From Flavobacterium pectinovorum (GTDB lineage Bacteria; Bacteroidota; Bacteroidia; Flavobacteriales; Flavobacteriaceae), in the NCBI RefSeq assembly GCF_006438875.1, contig NZ_RCZH01000009.1, positions 195,253 to 240,858 on the forward strand: 45,606 nucleotides of DNA, in the 5' to 3' direction. Shown here piece after piece: positions 1 through 8,678 of the stretch. Position numbers and translations under genes: made by a program. The notes beneath the pieces are model-generated. The model ran no database searches, was not told the DNA's origin, and was given only the letters and a program-made list of their open reading frames with translations. Positions within the stretch are counted from its first letter, which is position 1. The number at the start of each line of letters is the position of its first letter.

Positions 1-798
1 CGGCATATTTGCCCAATTGTAAGAAGCGGGTATTTGACGATAGCGCATAACTTGTGCCATAGCAGTAGCAACACATCCGGTGGCTCCTTTATATCCCAAA
101 TAATAACTATATGAACAATTCAAGGCTAATAAATTGTTATAACCATCTCCCTGTCCCCAAGTAGATCTAATGAAAGGTCCTACTATTACAGTCGTTGACT
201 CTGGACATGTTTTAGGGTCTGGTTCTATTGGTTTTGCAGTAGAGCTATTTTTCGATTGTACATATCCAAGTGATGATACTGTTCTCCATTCTTGTTTTAT
301 ATCTTCGTTTTGAACTTTAACAGTGTTAATTGTCGCCTGAATTTGATTTTTTTGATTTTCCATCCAAGAAGCGACAGGAGGAATAACAGCGTTGTCATTA
401 GTTTCGAAATTTCCAGTATCTGAATAAGCAAGAATTGGACTTATACGGTTGTCGGCTGCTACGATTAAGAAACCACCCTCATTATAGTTTACAACATAAA
501 AAGTACTTGCTTTTTTTGATGTTTTGTATTCTTTGGTGTTTTTAACTGTTTTTGATTGCTTTAGTCCTTTACTTGTAGGGCTGCCAACTTTAAAGAAGTT
601 TTGAGCAATTAAATTAATGGTTTCAGTTGGGACTTTGTTTTCTGCGTTATAAGAACTGTTTAGATCCTTTGAATCCTCTTTTTCATTGCTACATCCAATT
701 AGGGAGAAGATACCAAGAATTAAAAATAAAACTTTTTTTAGATTCACAGAAAAAAAGCTGTCCTTTCTGCATTGTGGTTTAATTTTGTTTTTTTTCAT
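1..798 (-). CDS. C10-family (streptopain-like) secreted cysteine protease, N-terminal part
   Basis: Partial gene: the reading frame is open from an ATG at 798 down to base 1, giving 266 residues, and continues beyond the window. A hydrophobic stretch near residues 24-35 ends in a lipobox-like LIGC, so the product is probably an exported lipoprotein. Residues of about 50-130 look like the Spi/pro-domain of C10 peptidases (the stretch FLIVAADNRISPILAYS is typical). The mature domain begins with a TWGQGDGYNN-like segment followed by TGCVATAMAQ, in which Cys242 is the expected nucleophile. The catalytic His lies outside the window. C10 proteases (streptopain, interpain) are secreted and activated by removal of the pro-domain. 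The fold assignment is fairly firm because of the GCVATAMAQ motif; the substrate is unknown. It is transcribed divergently from rsgA. Confidence 0.82.
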   Translation of the reverse strand, partial: MKKNKIKPQCRKDSFFSVNLKKVLFLILGIFSLIGCSNEKEDSKDLNSSYNAENKVPTETINLIAQNFFKVGSPTSKGLKQSKTVKNTKEYKTSKKASTFYVVNYNEGGFLIVAADNRISPILAYSDTGNFETNDNAVIPPVASWMENQKNQIQATINTVKVQNEDIKQEWRTVSSLGYVQSKNSSTAKPIEPDPKTCPESTTVIVGPFIRSTWGQGDGYNNLLALNCSYSYYLGYKGATGCVATAMAQVMRYRQIPASYNWANMP

Positions 799-1078
799 TG
801 TTTGTTTTTTGGGTTAATAAATAACTAAGTGAGAAATAAATCTGTTATTCGTTGTTAAAAATAGTATAATTTCTGTTAAAAAAGAAGTTGAGGTATGAAA
901 CATGATATTTTTTTTACAAAACCAATCGCGGTGTATGTTTTTTAGAGAAAGTTCAAATTTTTATATTATTTACTTAAAAAAAAGTTTGTGATCAGAACAA
1001 TAGAAAAACAATCATTTATCTTTGCAAAGATTTAGTTTTCAAATCTGAAATCTAAAATCAACAATCTAAAATTAAAGA
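799..1078. other. Divergent intergenic region between protease gene and rsgA
   Basis: An AT-rich spacer of 280 bases without a plausible gene. It holds a Bacteroidota -7 element for rsgA (1017-1024) and, just before the rsgA start, a repetitive leader built from variants of AATCTAAAAT. I could not identify a convincing promoter for the leftward protease gene. Confidence 0.5.
1017..1024 (+). promoter_or_regulatory. Predicted -7 element of the rsgA promoter
   Basis: TATCTTTG matches the Bacteroidota -7 consensus TAnnTTTG. It lies 54 bases before the rsgA ATG and is followed by CAAAG, as is common at such promoters. No TTG is present at the ideal 19-base spacing, so the -33 half is weak. Confidence 0.55.
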
Positions 1079-2056
1079 ATGACAGGACTCGTATATAAAT
1101 CTACAGGAAGTTGGTACACCGTAAAATCTGAAAAAGGTGATTTTATAGAATGCCGTATGAAAGGGAAGTTTAGGATGAAAGGTATCAAAAGTACTAATCC
1201 TATTGCTGTAGGTGATATTGTAGATTATGAATTAGAAGAAACTTCGGATGCTTTAACCGGGACGATTTTTAATATTCACGAAAGAAAGAATTACATCGTT
1301 CGTAAATCGGTTAATTTATCGCATCAAATGCATATTATTGCGTCGAATATTGATCGTGTTTTTTTATTGATAACGATTAATAATCCGCCAACAACATTCA
1401 ATTTTATAGATCGTTTTTTGGTAACTGCCGAAGCTTATAATATTGAAACAATTTTGGTTTTTAATAAAATTGACACTTTTGATGAACCAACGCTCGAAGA
1501 TCAATTGTATATGCAATATGTTTATCAGCAGATAGGCTATAAATGTCTTCGTGTTTCTTCGACTGAAATGAAAGGAATCGAAGAGTTGAAAGACATGATG
1601 ATTGGCAAAGTAAGTATGTTTTCCGGGCATTCGGGTGTTGGAAAATCTACTTTGGTAAACGCTATGGAACCAACTTTGCATCTTAAAACCAAAACAATTT
1701 CTGAAGCAAGTAAACAAGGGCAGCACACGACAACTTTTGCCGAAATGTATGATTTGTCTTTTGATGCAAGAATTATCGATACTCCGGGAATTAAAGGTTT
1801 TGGAATTGTCGATATGGAAAAAGAGGAAATCAGCGGTTATTTTCCTGAATTTTTCAAATTAAAAGATCAATGTAAATTTAACAATTGTCTACATAAGGAA
1901 GAACCTCATTGTGCCATAAAAGCGGCTTTAGAAAAAGATGAAATTGCATGGTCACGTTATAACAGCTATTTGAAGATCTTAGAAGGTGATGATGAAAATT
2001 ATCGTACAGATAATTATGATGAGGATCGAAAAGCCAGCGATGAACTAAGGAAGTAA
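1079..2056 (+). CDS. rsgA: Ribosome small-subunit-dependent GTPase A
   Basis: RsgA (YjeQ/EngC) is a circularly permuted GTPase that binds the maturing 30S subunit and helps release assembly factors in the cytoplasm. The permuted motif order is visible: NKID (G4) at residues 129-132 comes before the P-loop GHSGVGKST at 183-191 and DTPG (G3) at 234-237. An N-terminal OB-fold (about 1-75) precedes the GTPase. The C-terminal zinc knuckle is present with Cys265, Cys270, His272 and Cys278. The length of 325 residues is normal for the family. The ATG follows an A-rich leader with no Shine-Dalgarno site, as expected in this phylum. dtd follows after 131 bases. The tail after residue 305 is acidic and probably disordered. 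Confidence 0.96.
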   Translation: MTGLVYKSTGSWYTVKSEKGDFIECRMKGKFRMKGIKSTNPIAVGDIVDYELEETSDALTGTIFNIHERKNYIVRKSVNLSHQMHIIASNIDRVFLLITINNPPTTFNFIDRFLVTAEAYNIETILVFNKIDTFDEPTLEDQLYMQYVYQQIGYKCLRVSSTEMKGIEELKDMMIGKVSMFSGHSGVGKSTLVNAMEPTLHLKTKTISEASKQGQHTTTFAEMYDLSFDARIIDTPGIKGFGIVDMEKEEISGYFPEFFKLKDQCKFNNCLHKEEPHCAIKAALEKDEIAWSRYNSYLKILEGDDENYRTDNYDEDRKASDELRK

Positions 2057-2187
2057 TTATTAATTGTTGATGGTTAATTATTGATATCAAACTTTACTTA
2101 ATCAAAAAACTAATCATCAGAATAATTTCTCAAATAAATAAACGCCAAAATAAAGTAACAATTTACAATTCATAATTAACCATTAAG
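2054..2187. repeat. Imperfect inverted repeat filling the rsgA-dtd gap
   Basis: The left end (about 2069-2083, TGATGGTTAATTATTGA) and the right end (about 2171-2185, containing CATAATTAACCAT) are inverted copies of one another, placed directly at the two gene boundaries. The right arm lies in the dtd leader and ends at its start codon. It resembles the arms of the repeat in front of aroA (12962-13032). Confidence 0.6.
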
Positions 2188-2640
2188 ATGAGAATAGTTC
2201 TTCAAAGAGTTTCAGAAGCATCAGTAATAGTGGATGGAAAGAAAACAGCAGATATTCAAAAAGGATTATTAGTCTTAGTTGGAATTGAAGATGCGGATAC
2301 TCAGGAAGATATTGACTGGCTTGTTGGGAAAATCATAAAAATGAGAATTTTTGGTGATGAAAATGATGTCATGAACTGCTCAGTTCAGGATATAGATGGT
2401 GATATCATAGTAGTAAGCCAATTTACACTTCATGCTTCTACAAAAAAAGGTAATCGTCCTTCTTACATTAGAGCTGCAAAACCTGAATTTGCAATTCCTA
2501 TGTATGAGAATTTTGTAAAATCTTTAGAAAAAGACTTTAATAAAAAAGTACAGACCGGAATTTTCGGTGCCGACATGAAGGTTAATATATTGAATGACGG
2601 ACCGGTAACGATTTTAATGGACAGTAAAAACAGGGATTAA
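2188..2640 (+). CDS. dtd: D-aminoacyl-tRNA deacylase
   Basis: Dtd hydrolyses the ester bond between a D-amino acid (or glycine on mischarged tRNA-Ala) and tRNA, recycling tRNA and enforcing homochirality in the cytoplasm. The 150-residue length is canonical. Both signature motifs are intact: SQFTLHA at residues 77-83 and the Gly-cisPro-containing NDGPVT at 136-141. The start MRIVLQRVSEASV is typical of the family. It lies downstream of rsgA on the same strand, so the two may be co-transcribed, although the 131-base gap is filled with an inverted repeat. The following gene has its own promoter. Confidence 0.96.
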   Translation: MRIVLQRVSEASVIVDGKKTADIQKGLLVLVGIEDADTQEDIDWLVGKIIKMRIFGDENDVMNCSVQDIDGDIIVVSQFTLHASTKKGNRPSYIRAAKPEFAIPMYENFVKSLEKDFNKKVQTGIFGADMKVNILNDGPVTILMDSKNRD

Positions 2641-2680
2641 AAAATAATTAAACAAAGATTAAAAAATAATTAGACGAGTG

Positions 2681-2710
2681 TTAAAGATTTCTAAAAATAA
2701 TATATATTTG
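2681..2710 (+). promoter_or_regulatory. Predicted promoter of the DUF3857 gene array
   Basis: TATATTTG (2703-2710) matches TAnnTTTG exactly. A TTA at 2681-2683, one mismatch from TTG, sits at the ideal 19-base spacing. It lies 17 bases before the ATG of the first DUF3857 gene and probably drives the whole 10-kb operon. Confidence 0.6.
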
Positions 2711-2726
2711 GCGAAATTACTTACTA

Positions 2727-4634
2727 ATGAAAACCCTTTTTTTTGCGTTACTTTTTTTCTTTGTTACGCTTCTTTCTTCTGCCCAAAAAGGCGAATACCC
2801 AGTATCAAAAATTTCCGATAGTCTTAAAGAAAATGCCAATGCTATAGTTCGTTTGGATCAAATGGATATTATCATTGCATCACAGCGTAGTATGACTTTG
2901 AAAACGCAGAGAGTTGTAACGGTTTTAAATGAAAAAGGTCTTGGAGATATCAATGCTTATGAGCACTATGACAAAACCAGTGGGATAAAAAGTATTGAAG
3001 CAATTGTTTATGACGAGCTTGGTAATGAAATCAAAAAGATTAAAAGAAAAGATTTCAAAGATCAAAGTGCCGTAAGCGGTAGTACTCTTTTCTCAGATAG
3101 CCGTGTAGTTTATCTGGATTATACTCCAATTTCATATCCATTTACGATTGCTTATACCAGTGAGGTTGAAACTTCGAATACTGCCTTTATACCAAAATGG
3201 TATTTTTTAAGTGGTTATAATGTGAGTATAGAGAAATCCATACTAAATGTTTCTTATCCAAATAACCTTGGATTCAAAAAGAAAGAGTTCCAATTTTCCG
3301 ATTTTAATATAAAAAAAACTATAGATAGCGATACAAAACTTAGTTATGTTTCCGTAAATCTTTTTGCTAGAAAAGCAGAAGATTATAGTCCTTCAGAAGA
3401 AGATCTTTTTCCTAAAGTTATGATGGGACTGGAACATTTTCATTTAGAAGGTGTTGACGGTACAGCTACTACATGGGAAGCATTTGGTAAATGGTATAGC
3501 GAAAAAATTCTTGCAGGAACGACAGTTTTGCCCGAAGAAACTGTAACTAAGATAAAAGCATTGGTGGGTGATGAAAAAGATCCAATAAAGAAAGCAAAAA
3601 TTATTTATGATTATGTTCAGAAAAAATCAAGATATGTAAATATCGCAATTGGCATTGGAGGTTGGAAACCTATGCTCGCTTCTGATGTAGACAGGTTAGG
3701 ATATGGAGATTGTAAAGCATTGTCAAATTATACAAAAGCACTTTTGCTGGCAGTAGATGTTCCATCATATAATACTATTTTATATGGAGATCGCTATAAG
3801 TCAAGTATTCAATCTGATTTTGTTTCAATGCAGGGAAATCACATGATACTGGCAATCCCGAATGGTAATAATTATACGTGGCTTGAATGTACAAGTCAGG
3901 ATGATCCTTTTGGTTATCAAGGTACTTTTACGGACGACAGAGATGTTTTGGTTGTTAAACCAGAAGGAGGTGTAATTGTTAGAACTAAAGTTTATGAGGA
4001 TCCGGGTAATACACAAAAAGACAAAGGGACTTATGCAATTGATGAAAATGGAAATTTCTCAGGGTCGATATCAGTTATTTCAGAAGGTTCACAATATAGT
4101 TCTAAATCACAAATAGAAACTTTACAACCTACAGAGAAAGAAGCACATTACAAGAAATATTGGGACAACATCAATAATTTGAAATTAGGTAAAATAACTT
4201 TTTCAAACGATAAAGAAAATATTCGTTTTACTGAAGATATTCAAGTTAGTGCAATAAGCTACGCGACGATTTCAGGTAACAAAATGATGTTTGCAATTGA
4301 TGCTTTTAATCAAAGTTCAGGAAATGTCAAACGAATCCGTAATCGTAAAAATCCATTTCAAATTCAACGTGGTTATTTGGATACCGATGAAATCGAAATT
4401 AATCTTCCATTAGGTTTTACCATTGAATTTTTGCCTTCAAACTTTGAATTAAAAGGGAAATTCGGAGAATACAAAACCGAAATCATCAAAAAAGAAAACA
4501 ATAAACTGACTTACAAACGCTCTATGTTTTTAAATAAGGGGAAATATTCAAATAAAGAATATGATGAATATCGCCTTTTTATGGAGCAAGTGTCAAGAAA
4601 CGATAATGCCAAAATTATTTTAACCAAGAACTAA
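2727..4634 (+). CDS. Secreted DUF3857 / transglutaminase-like protein, apparently complete triad
   Basis: First of five tandem DUF3857 genes. A signal peptide covers residues 1-19 (cut after SSAQ). DUF3857 spans roughly 40-220 and a transglutaminase-like core about 285-400. This copy keeps the usual core: Cys329 in YGDCKALS, His372 in GNHMILAI, and an acidic residue (Glu387 in WLECTSQ) at the third position. A beta-rich C-terminal domain follows. DUF3857 proteins are widespread in Bacteroidota and their exact role is unknown; the fold suggests a cysteine-dependent amidase, peptidase or cross-linking activity in the periplasm. It is the most divergent member of the array (635 residues, different C-terminus) and may be the catalytic partner of the other four. 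The next gene starts 4 bases after its stop. Confidence 0.85.
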   Translation: MKTLFFALLFFFVTLLSSAQKGEYPVSKISDSLKENANAIVRLDQMDIIIASQRSMTLKTQRVVTVLNEKGLGDINAYEHYDKTSGIKSIEAIVYDELGNEIKKIKRKDFKDQSAVSGSTLFSDSRVVYLDYTPISYPFTIAYTSEVETSNTAFIPKWYFLSGYNVSIEKSILNVSYPNNLGFKKKEFQFSDFNIKKTIDSDTKLSYVSVNLFARKAEDYSPSEEDLFPKVMMGLEHFHLEGVDGTATTWEAFGKWYSEKILAGTTVLPEETVTKIKALVGDEKDPIKKAKIIYDYVQKKSRYVNIAIGIGGWKPMLASDVDRLGYGDCKALSNYTKALLLAVDVPSYNTILYGDRYKSSIQSDFVSMQGNHMILAIPNGNNYTWLECTSQDDPFGYQGTFTDDRDVLVVKPEGGVIVRTKVYEDPGNTQKDKGTYAIDENGNFSGSISVISEGSQYSSKSQIETLQPTEKEAHYKKYWDNINNLKLGKITFSNDKENIRFTEDIQVSAISYATISGNKMMFAIDAFNQSSGNVKRIRNRKNPFQIQRGYLDTDEIEINLPLGFTIEFLPSNFELKGKFGEYKTEIIKKENNKLTYKRSMFLNKGKYSNKEYDEYRLFMEQVSRNDNAKIILTKN

Positions 4635-4638
4635 TCAA

Positions 4639-6660
4639 ATGAAATTTATTAAACTTTTTAGTCTTTCAATCCTTTTGTTGTTTATCTCAAAAGTAACGGC
4701 ACAGGAATTTAAATTAGGAAAAGTGTCCATCGCAGAATTGGAGCAAAAAGTGCATCCTAAAGATTCTTCTGCGGTTGCTGCAGTATTATATAAAAAAGGT
4801 AAATCCAGAATTGAATACGATCAAAATGATGGTTTTATCAGTTTGACAGAAGTAGAAACCAGGATTAAAATTTATAAAAAAGAAGGTTATGATTGGGCCA
4901 ATCAAAGCGTTTGGTATCAAAACTCTGACGGCACTAAGGAGAAAGTTGATTTCTCGGATGCGGTAACATATAATTTAGTAAATGGCAAAATTGAAAAAAC
5001 TAAACTTGCCAGTAACGGAATTTTTAATGAAGTTATTAGTAAATACAGAGCAGTAAAAAAAATAACAATGCCTAATGTTAAAGAAGGTTCCGTTATAGAA
5101 TTTAGCTACATTATTAGAAGTCCTCGTGACGGAGTGATTCGTGAATGGGATTTTCAGACTAGTATTCCTGTAAATTACTCGGAATTTAAAACTTATATTC
5201 CTGAATATTATGTTTTTAATCCCAGACAAAAAGGATATATTTTTCCTAAAGTAACTGCTGAAAGAAAGAACAGATCAATACTTTTCACGGTTAAAGAAAG
5301 ATCTGGTGGTGGTGGATTTACGGCTGCCAGAACGGATATTTCTACTGAAAAATTTGATTATTTAGAAAATCAGACAACTTATACGGCAATTGATTTTCCG
5401 GCTATGAAGGATGAAGATTTTGTGAATAATATTGATAATTATACTTCAAGTGTTCAGCATGAATTAGCGATGATAAAGTGGCCTAATAGTCCAACAAAAT
5501 CATTTTCGACAGATTGGAATTCAGTTGTGAAAACAATTTATGAATACGATGATTTTGGTCCTGAATTGAATAAGACGGGTTATTTTGAAGAGGATTTGAA
5601 AAAAATATTAGTAGATAAAAACACGAGTGATGAAAAAATACTCGCTATTTTAAATTACGTAAAAACTACTGTGAAGTGGAATGATTATTACGGGTATAGC
5701 TGTGATAATGGTGTTAAAAAAGCGTACAAGGAAAAAACAGGAAATATTGCGGATATCAATTTAATGCTAACGGCAATGTTGCGTTATGCAGGTTTGACGG
5801 CAAATCCGGTTTTGGTAAGTACTCGTTCTAACGGAATTGCAATTTCTCCAAATAGAACTGCTTTTAATTATGTAATTGCTGCAGTTGAAACTCCAAATGG
5901 GAATGTTTTATTAGATGCATCTGCCAAATTTTCAACACCAAATATTCTGCCTTTTAGAGTATTAAACTGGTATGGAAGATTAATTCGTAAAGACGGAACT
6001 TCTGAAGAGGTTGATTTGATGCCTAAAAAAGCTTCTGGTGACACTGTTTTCATGACTTATAATCTTGATAGCGAAGGAAAAGTTACCGGTAAGGTTAGAA
6101 GACAATGTACTGATTATAATGCGATGATAACCAGAGGTAATATTGATGCTGTAAAGGAAGAGGAGTATTTAGAAAAACTGGAGAATAAAAATGATAAAAT
6201 AGAAATAAGTGATTATACGAGAACAAATGAAAAAGAGATTTTGTTGCCAACTATAGAGACATACTCTTTTACAGGAAATAATTTAACGGAAGTAATTGGA
6301 GGGAAAATATATGTTCGTCCAATGTTGTTTTTTGCAAATGAGAAAAATCCTTTCAAACAAGATATTAGAGAATATCCGGTAGATTTTGGATTCCCATTTG
6401 TTGATAAATACAATATTACATTACAAATTCCCGAAGGCTTTACAGCTGAAGTATTGCCACAACCTGTTGTTTATAATATGCAGGATAATTTAGGAAGTTT
6501 TAAATTTAATATTATGGCTAACGGAAACGTATTGCAAATAAGTATTCAACATCAAATTAATGAGGCGATCGTTTCTGTTGAACAGTATGAAATGCTAAAA
6601 GAATATTACAAAGGAATGATTGCAAAAGAAACGGATAAAATAGTTTTAAAGAGAATATAA
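4639..6660 (+). CDS. DUF3857 transglutaminase-like paralogue 2, Cys and His replaced
   Basis: Second member of the tandem array, 673 residues, with a signal peptide ending near VTAQ (residue 22). It contains DUF3857 (about 60-270), a transglutaminase-like core (about 330-430) and a C-terminal beta domain. At the catalytic Cys position the motif reads TGNIADINL (Ile370), and at the His position FNYVIAA (Tyr411). Only the Asp is retained (Asp426 in LLDAS). It is therefore unlikely to be a classic thiol transglutaminase, and may be a binding or structural paralogue. It begins LGKVSIAELEQKVHPKDSSA, a segment shared with the next copies. Neighbouring copies are 1-4 bases away, so translation of the array is probably coupled. 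Confidence 0.85.
   Translation: MKFIKLFSLSILLLFISKVTAQEFKLGKVSIAELEQKVHPKDSSAVAAVLYKKGKSRIEYDQNDGFISLTEVETRIKIYKKEGYDWANQSVWYQNSDGTKEKVDFSDAVTYNLVNGKIEKTKLASNGIFNEVISKYRAVKKITMPNVKEGSVIEFSYIIRSPRDGVIREWDFQTSIPVNYSEFKTYIPEYYVFNPRQKGYIFPKVTAERKNRSILFTVKERSGGGGFTAARTDISTEKFDYLENQTTYTAIDFPAMKDEDFVNNIDNYTSSVQHELAMIKWPNSPTKSFSTDWNSVVKTIYEYDDFGPELNKTGYFEEDLKKILVDKNTSDEKILAILNYVKTTVKWNDYYGYSCDNGVKKAYKEKTGNIADINLMLTAMLRYAGLTANPVLVSTRSNGIAISPNRTAFNYVIAAVETPNGNVLLDASAKFSTPNILPFRVLNWYGRLIRKDGTSEEVDLMPKKASGDTVFMTYNLDSEGKVTGKVRRQCTDYNAMITRGNIDAVKEEEYLEKLENKNDKIEISDYTRTNEKEILLPTIETYSFTGNNLTEVIGGKIYVRPMLFFANEKNPFKQDIREYPVDFGFPFVDKYNITLQIPEGFTAEVLPQPVVYNMQDNLGSFKFNIMANGNVLQISIQHQINEAIVSVEQYEMLKEYYKGMIAKETDKIVLKRI
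6586..6660 (+). repeat. Near-identical 75-base 3' end, copy A (others at 8603-8677 and 10521-10595)
   Basis: The last 25 codons of DUF3857 paralogues 2, 3 and 4 are nearly identical at nucleotide level. The first 38 bases of the three copies are the same without a mismatch, including third codon positions, whereas the rest of the genes differ freely. This indicates recent duplication or gene conversion at the gene junctions. Confidence 0.85.
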
Positions 6661-6661
6661 C

Positions 6662-8677
6662 ATGAAAGTCCAAATTTTAGCAGCAATTTTTTTATTTTCA
6701 ATTTTTGGTGTTTCAAAAAGCAATGCACAAACTTTTCAATTAGGAAAAGTGTCCGTTGCTGAACTGGAACAAAAAGTGCATCCAAAAGATTCGTCTGCGG
6801 TTGCTGCAATATTATATAAAAAAGGCAAAGTAAGAATTGAATATGATCCCAGTGAAGGATTTGTTGCCTTAACAGATGTTGAAACCAGAATTAAGATTTA
6901 TAAAAAAGAGGGCTACGATTGGGCTACTCAAAAAGTTTGGTATTATAATTCATATGATTTAAAAGAGCGTGTATTCTTTACGGATGCTGTTACTTATAAT
7001 TTAGTTGATGGTAAAATTGAAAAAACAAAAATTAAAAGTGATGGAACATTTGATGAAGTTATAAACAAATACAGAGGGCAAAAAAAGATTACAATGCCCA
7101 ATGTTAAAGAAGGATCTGTAATAGAATTTAGATATACGATTAAATGTCCGCGACCTAGTATTATTAGAGCTTGGGATTTTCAGACTAATATTCCTGTAAA
7201 TTATTCTGAATTTTCAACTTTTATACCTGATTATTATACTTTTAATTTAAGACAAAAAGGATATATTTTTCCTAAAAGTATTGCGCAAAAAAATCCTAAG
7301 TCAATACTTTTAACAAGTAAGGAAAGATCTGAAGGGCGCGTTTCAAGCACTACTTTTTCAACAGATAAAGTAGATTATGTAGAGAATCAAACAACTTACA
7401 AAGCGATAGATTTTCCGGCAATGAAAGAAGAAGCTTTTGTAAATAATATTGATAATTATATTTCAAGTATTGAATATGAATTGTCTTCGGTAAAATTTCC
7501 AAATTCGGCAATTGAAAACTTCTCAACTGATTGGAATTCGGTTACAAAAAGAATCTATGAATACGAGGATTTTGGACCTGAATTGAATAAAACAGGTTAT
7601 TTTGAAGATGACTTAAAAATACTTCTGGCAGGAAAAAACACACCCGAAGAAAAAATAGCGGTAATTTTAAGTTTTGTAAAAGCCAATGTAAAATGGAATG
7701 GATATATGAGCTATGCCTGTGATAGCGGGGTAAAAAAAGCATACAAGGAAAAAACTGGAAATATAGCAGATATCAATTTAATGCTTACAGCCATGTTGCG
7801 TTATTCCGGTTTAACAGCAAATCCTGTTTTGGTAAGTACGCGTTCAAACGGAATTGCTTTATTTCCTAACAGAACAGCTTTTAATTATGTTATTGCAGCT
7901 GTTGAAACGCCAAATGGAAATATTTTGATTGATGCTACTGAGAAATTTTCTGCTCCAAATATTTTGCCTTTAAGAGTTTTAAACTGGTCAGGAAGGCTGA
8001 TTAGAAAAGACGGAACATCTGAGGAAATTAATTTAATGCCAGGTAAAACATCAGAAGATACCGTTTTTATGAATTATAGTATTGATGCTGAAGGTAAAAT
8101 TACAGGAAAAACCAGAAGACAAGGTACAGATTATAATGCTATGGTGACCAGAGATAATATTGATGGTGTAAAAGAAGAAGAATATCTGGAGAAGCTTGAA
8201 AATCTAAATAATAAAATTGAAATTAGTGAGTATACCAGAACAAATGAAAAAGACATTTTTTTGCCAACTATAGAAACATACTCTTTTACAGGAAATAATT
8301 TAACAGAAGTAATTGGGGGTAAAATATATGTAAATCCTATGTTGTTTTTTACCGATGAAGGAAATCCGTTTAAGCAGGAAGTTCGCGAGTATCCAGTTGA
8401 TTTTAGCTATCCGTTTTTAGACAAATATAAAATTACAATTCAAATTCCTGAAGGTTTTGTTGTTGAAACTTTGCCCGCTTCAGCAGCCATTAATATGGAA
8501 GATAATTTGGGAAGCTTTAAGTTTAATATTGCTGCCAATGGTAATTTATTGCAATTAAGTATTGCACATCAAATAAATGAAGCCATCGTTTCTGCTGAAA
8601 AATATGAAATGCTAAAAGAATATTACAAAGGAATGATTGCCAAAGAAACAGAGAAAATAGTTTTAAAGAGAATCTAA
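6662..8677 (+). CDS. DUF3857 transglutaminase-like paralogue 3, Cys and His replaced
   Basis: Third array member, 671 residues and very similar to copy 2 along its whole length. The signal peptide ends at SKSNAQ (about residue 23), and nearly the same signal peptide sequence reappears in copy 5. The catalytic positions read Ile368 (TGNIADINL), Tyr409 (FNYVIAA) and Asp424 (LIDAT), the same substitution pattern as copy 2, which points to a recent duplication of that pair. It starts one base after the stop of copy 2. Its last 25 codons are almost identical at DNA level to those of copies 2 and 4. Function unknown; probably periplasmic or cell-surface. Confidence 0.85.
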   Translation: MKVQILAAIFLFSIFGVSKSNAQTFQLGKVSVAELEQKVHPKDSSAVAAILYKKGKVRIEYDPSEGFVALTDVETRIKIYKKEGYDWATQKVWYYNSYDLKERVFFTDAVTYNLVDGKIEKTKIKSDGTFDEVINKYRGQKKITMPNVKEGSVIEFRYTIKCPRPSIIRAWDFQTNIPVNYSEFSTFIPDYYTFNLRQKGYIFPKSIAQKNPKSILLTSKERSEGRVSSTTFSTDKVDYVENQTTYKAIDFPAMKEEAFVNNIDNYISSIEYELSSVKFPNSAIENFSTDWNSVTKRIYEYEDFGPELNKTGYFEDDLKILLAGKNTPEEKIAVILSFVKANVKWNGYMSYACDSGVKKAYKEKTGNIADINLMLTAMLRYSGLTANPVLVSTRSNGIALFPNRTAFNYVIAAVETPNGNILIDATEKFSAPNILPLRVLNWSGRLIRKDGTSEEINLMPGKTSEDTVFMNYSIDAEGKITGKTRRQGTDYNAMVTRDNIDGVKEEEYLEKLENLNNKIEISEYTRTNEKDIFLPTIETYSFTGNNLTEVIGGKIYVNPMLFFTDEGNPFKQEVREYPVDFSYPFLDKYKITIQIPEGFVVETLPASAAINMEDNLGSFKFNIAANGNLLQLSIAHQINEAIVSAEKYEMLKEYYKGMIAKETEKIVLKRI

Positions 8678-8678
8678 T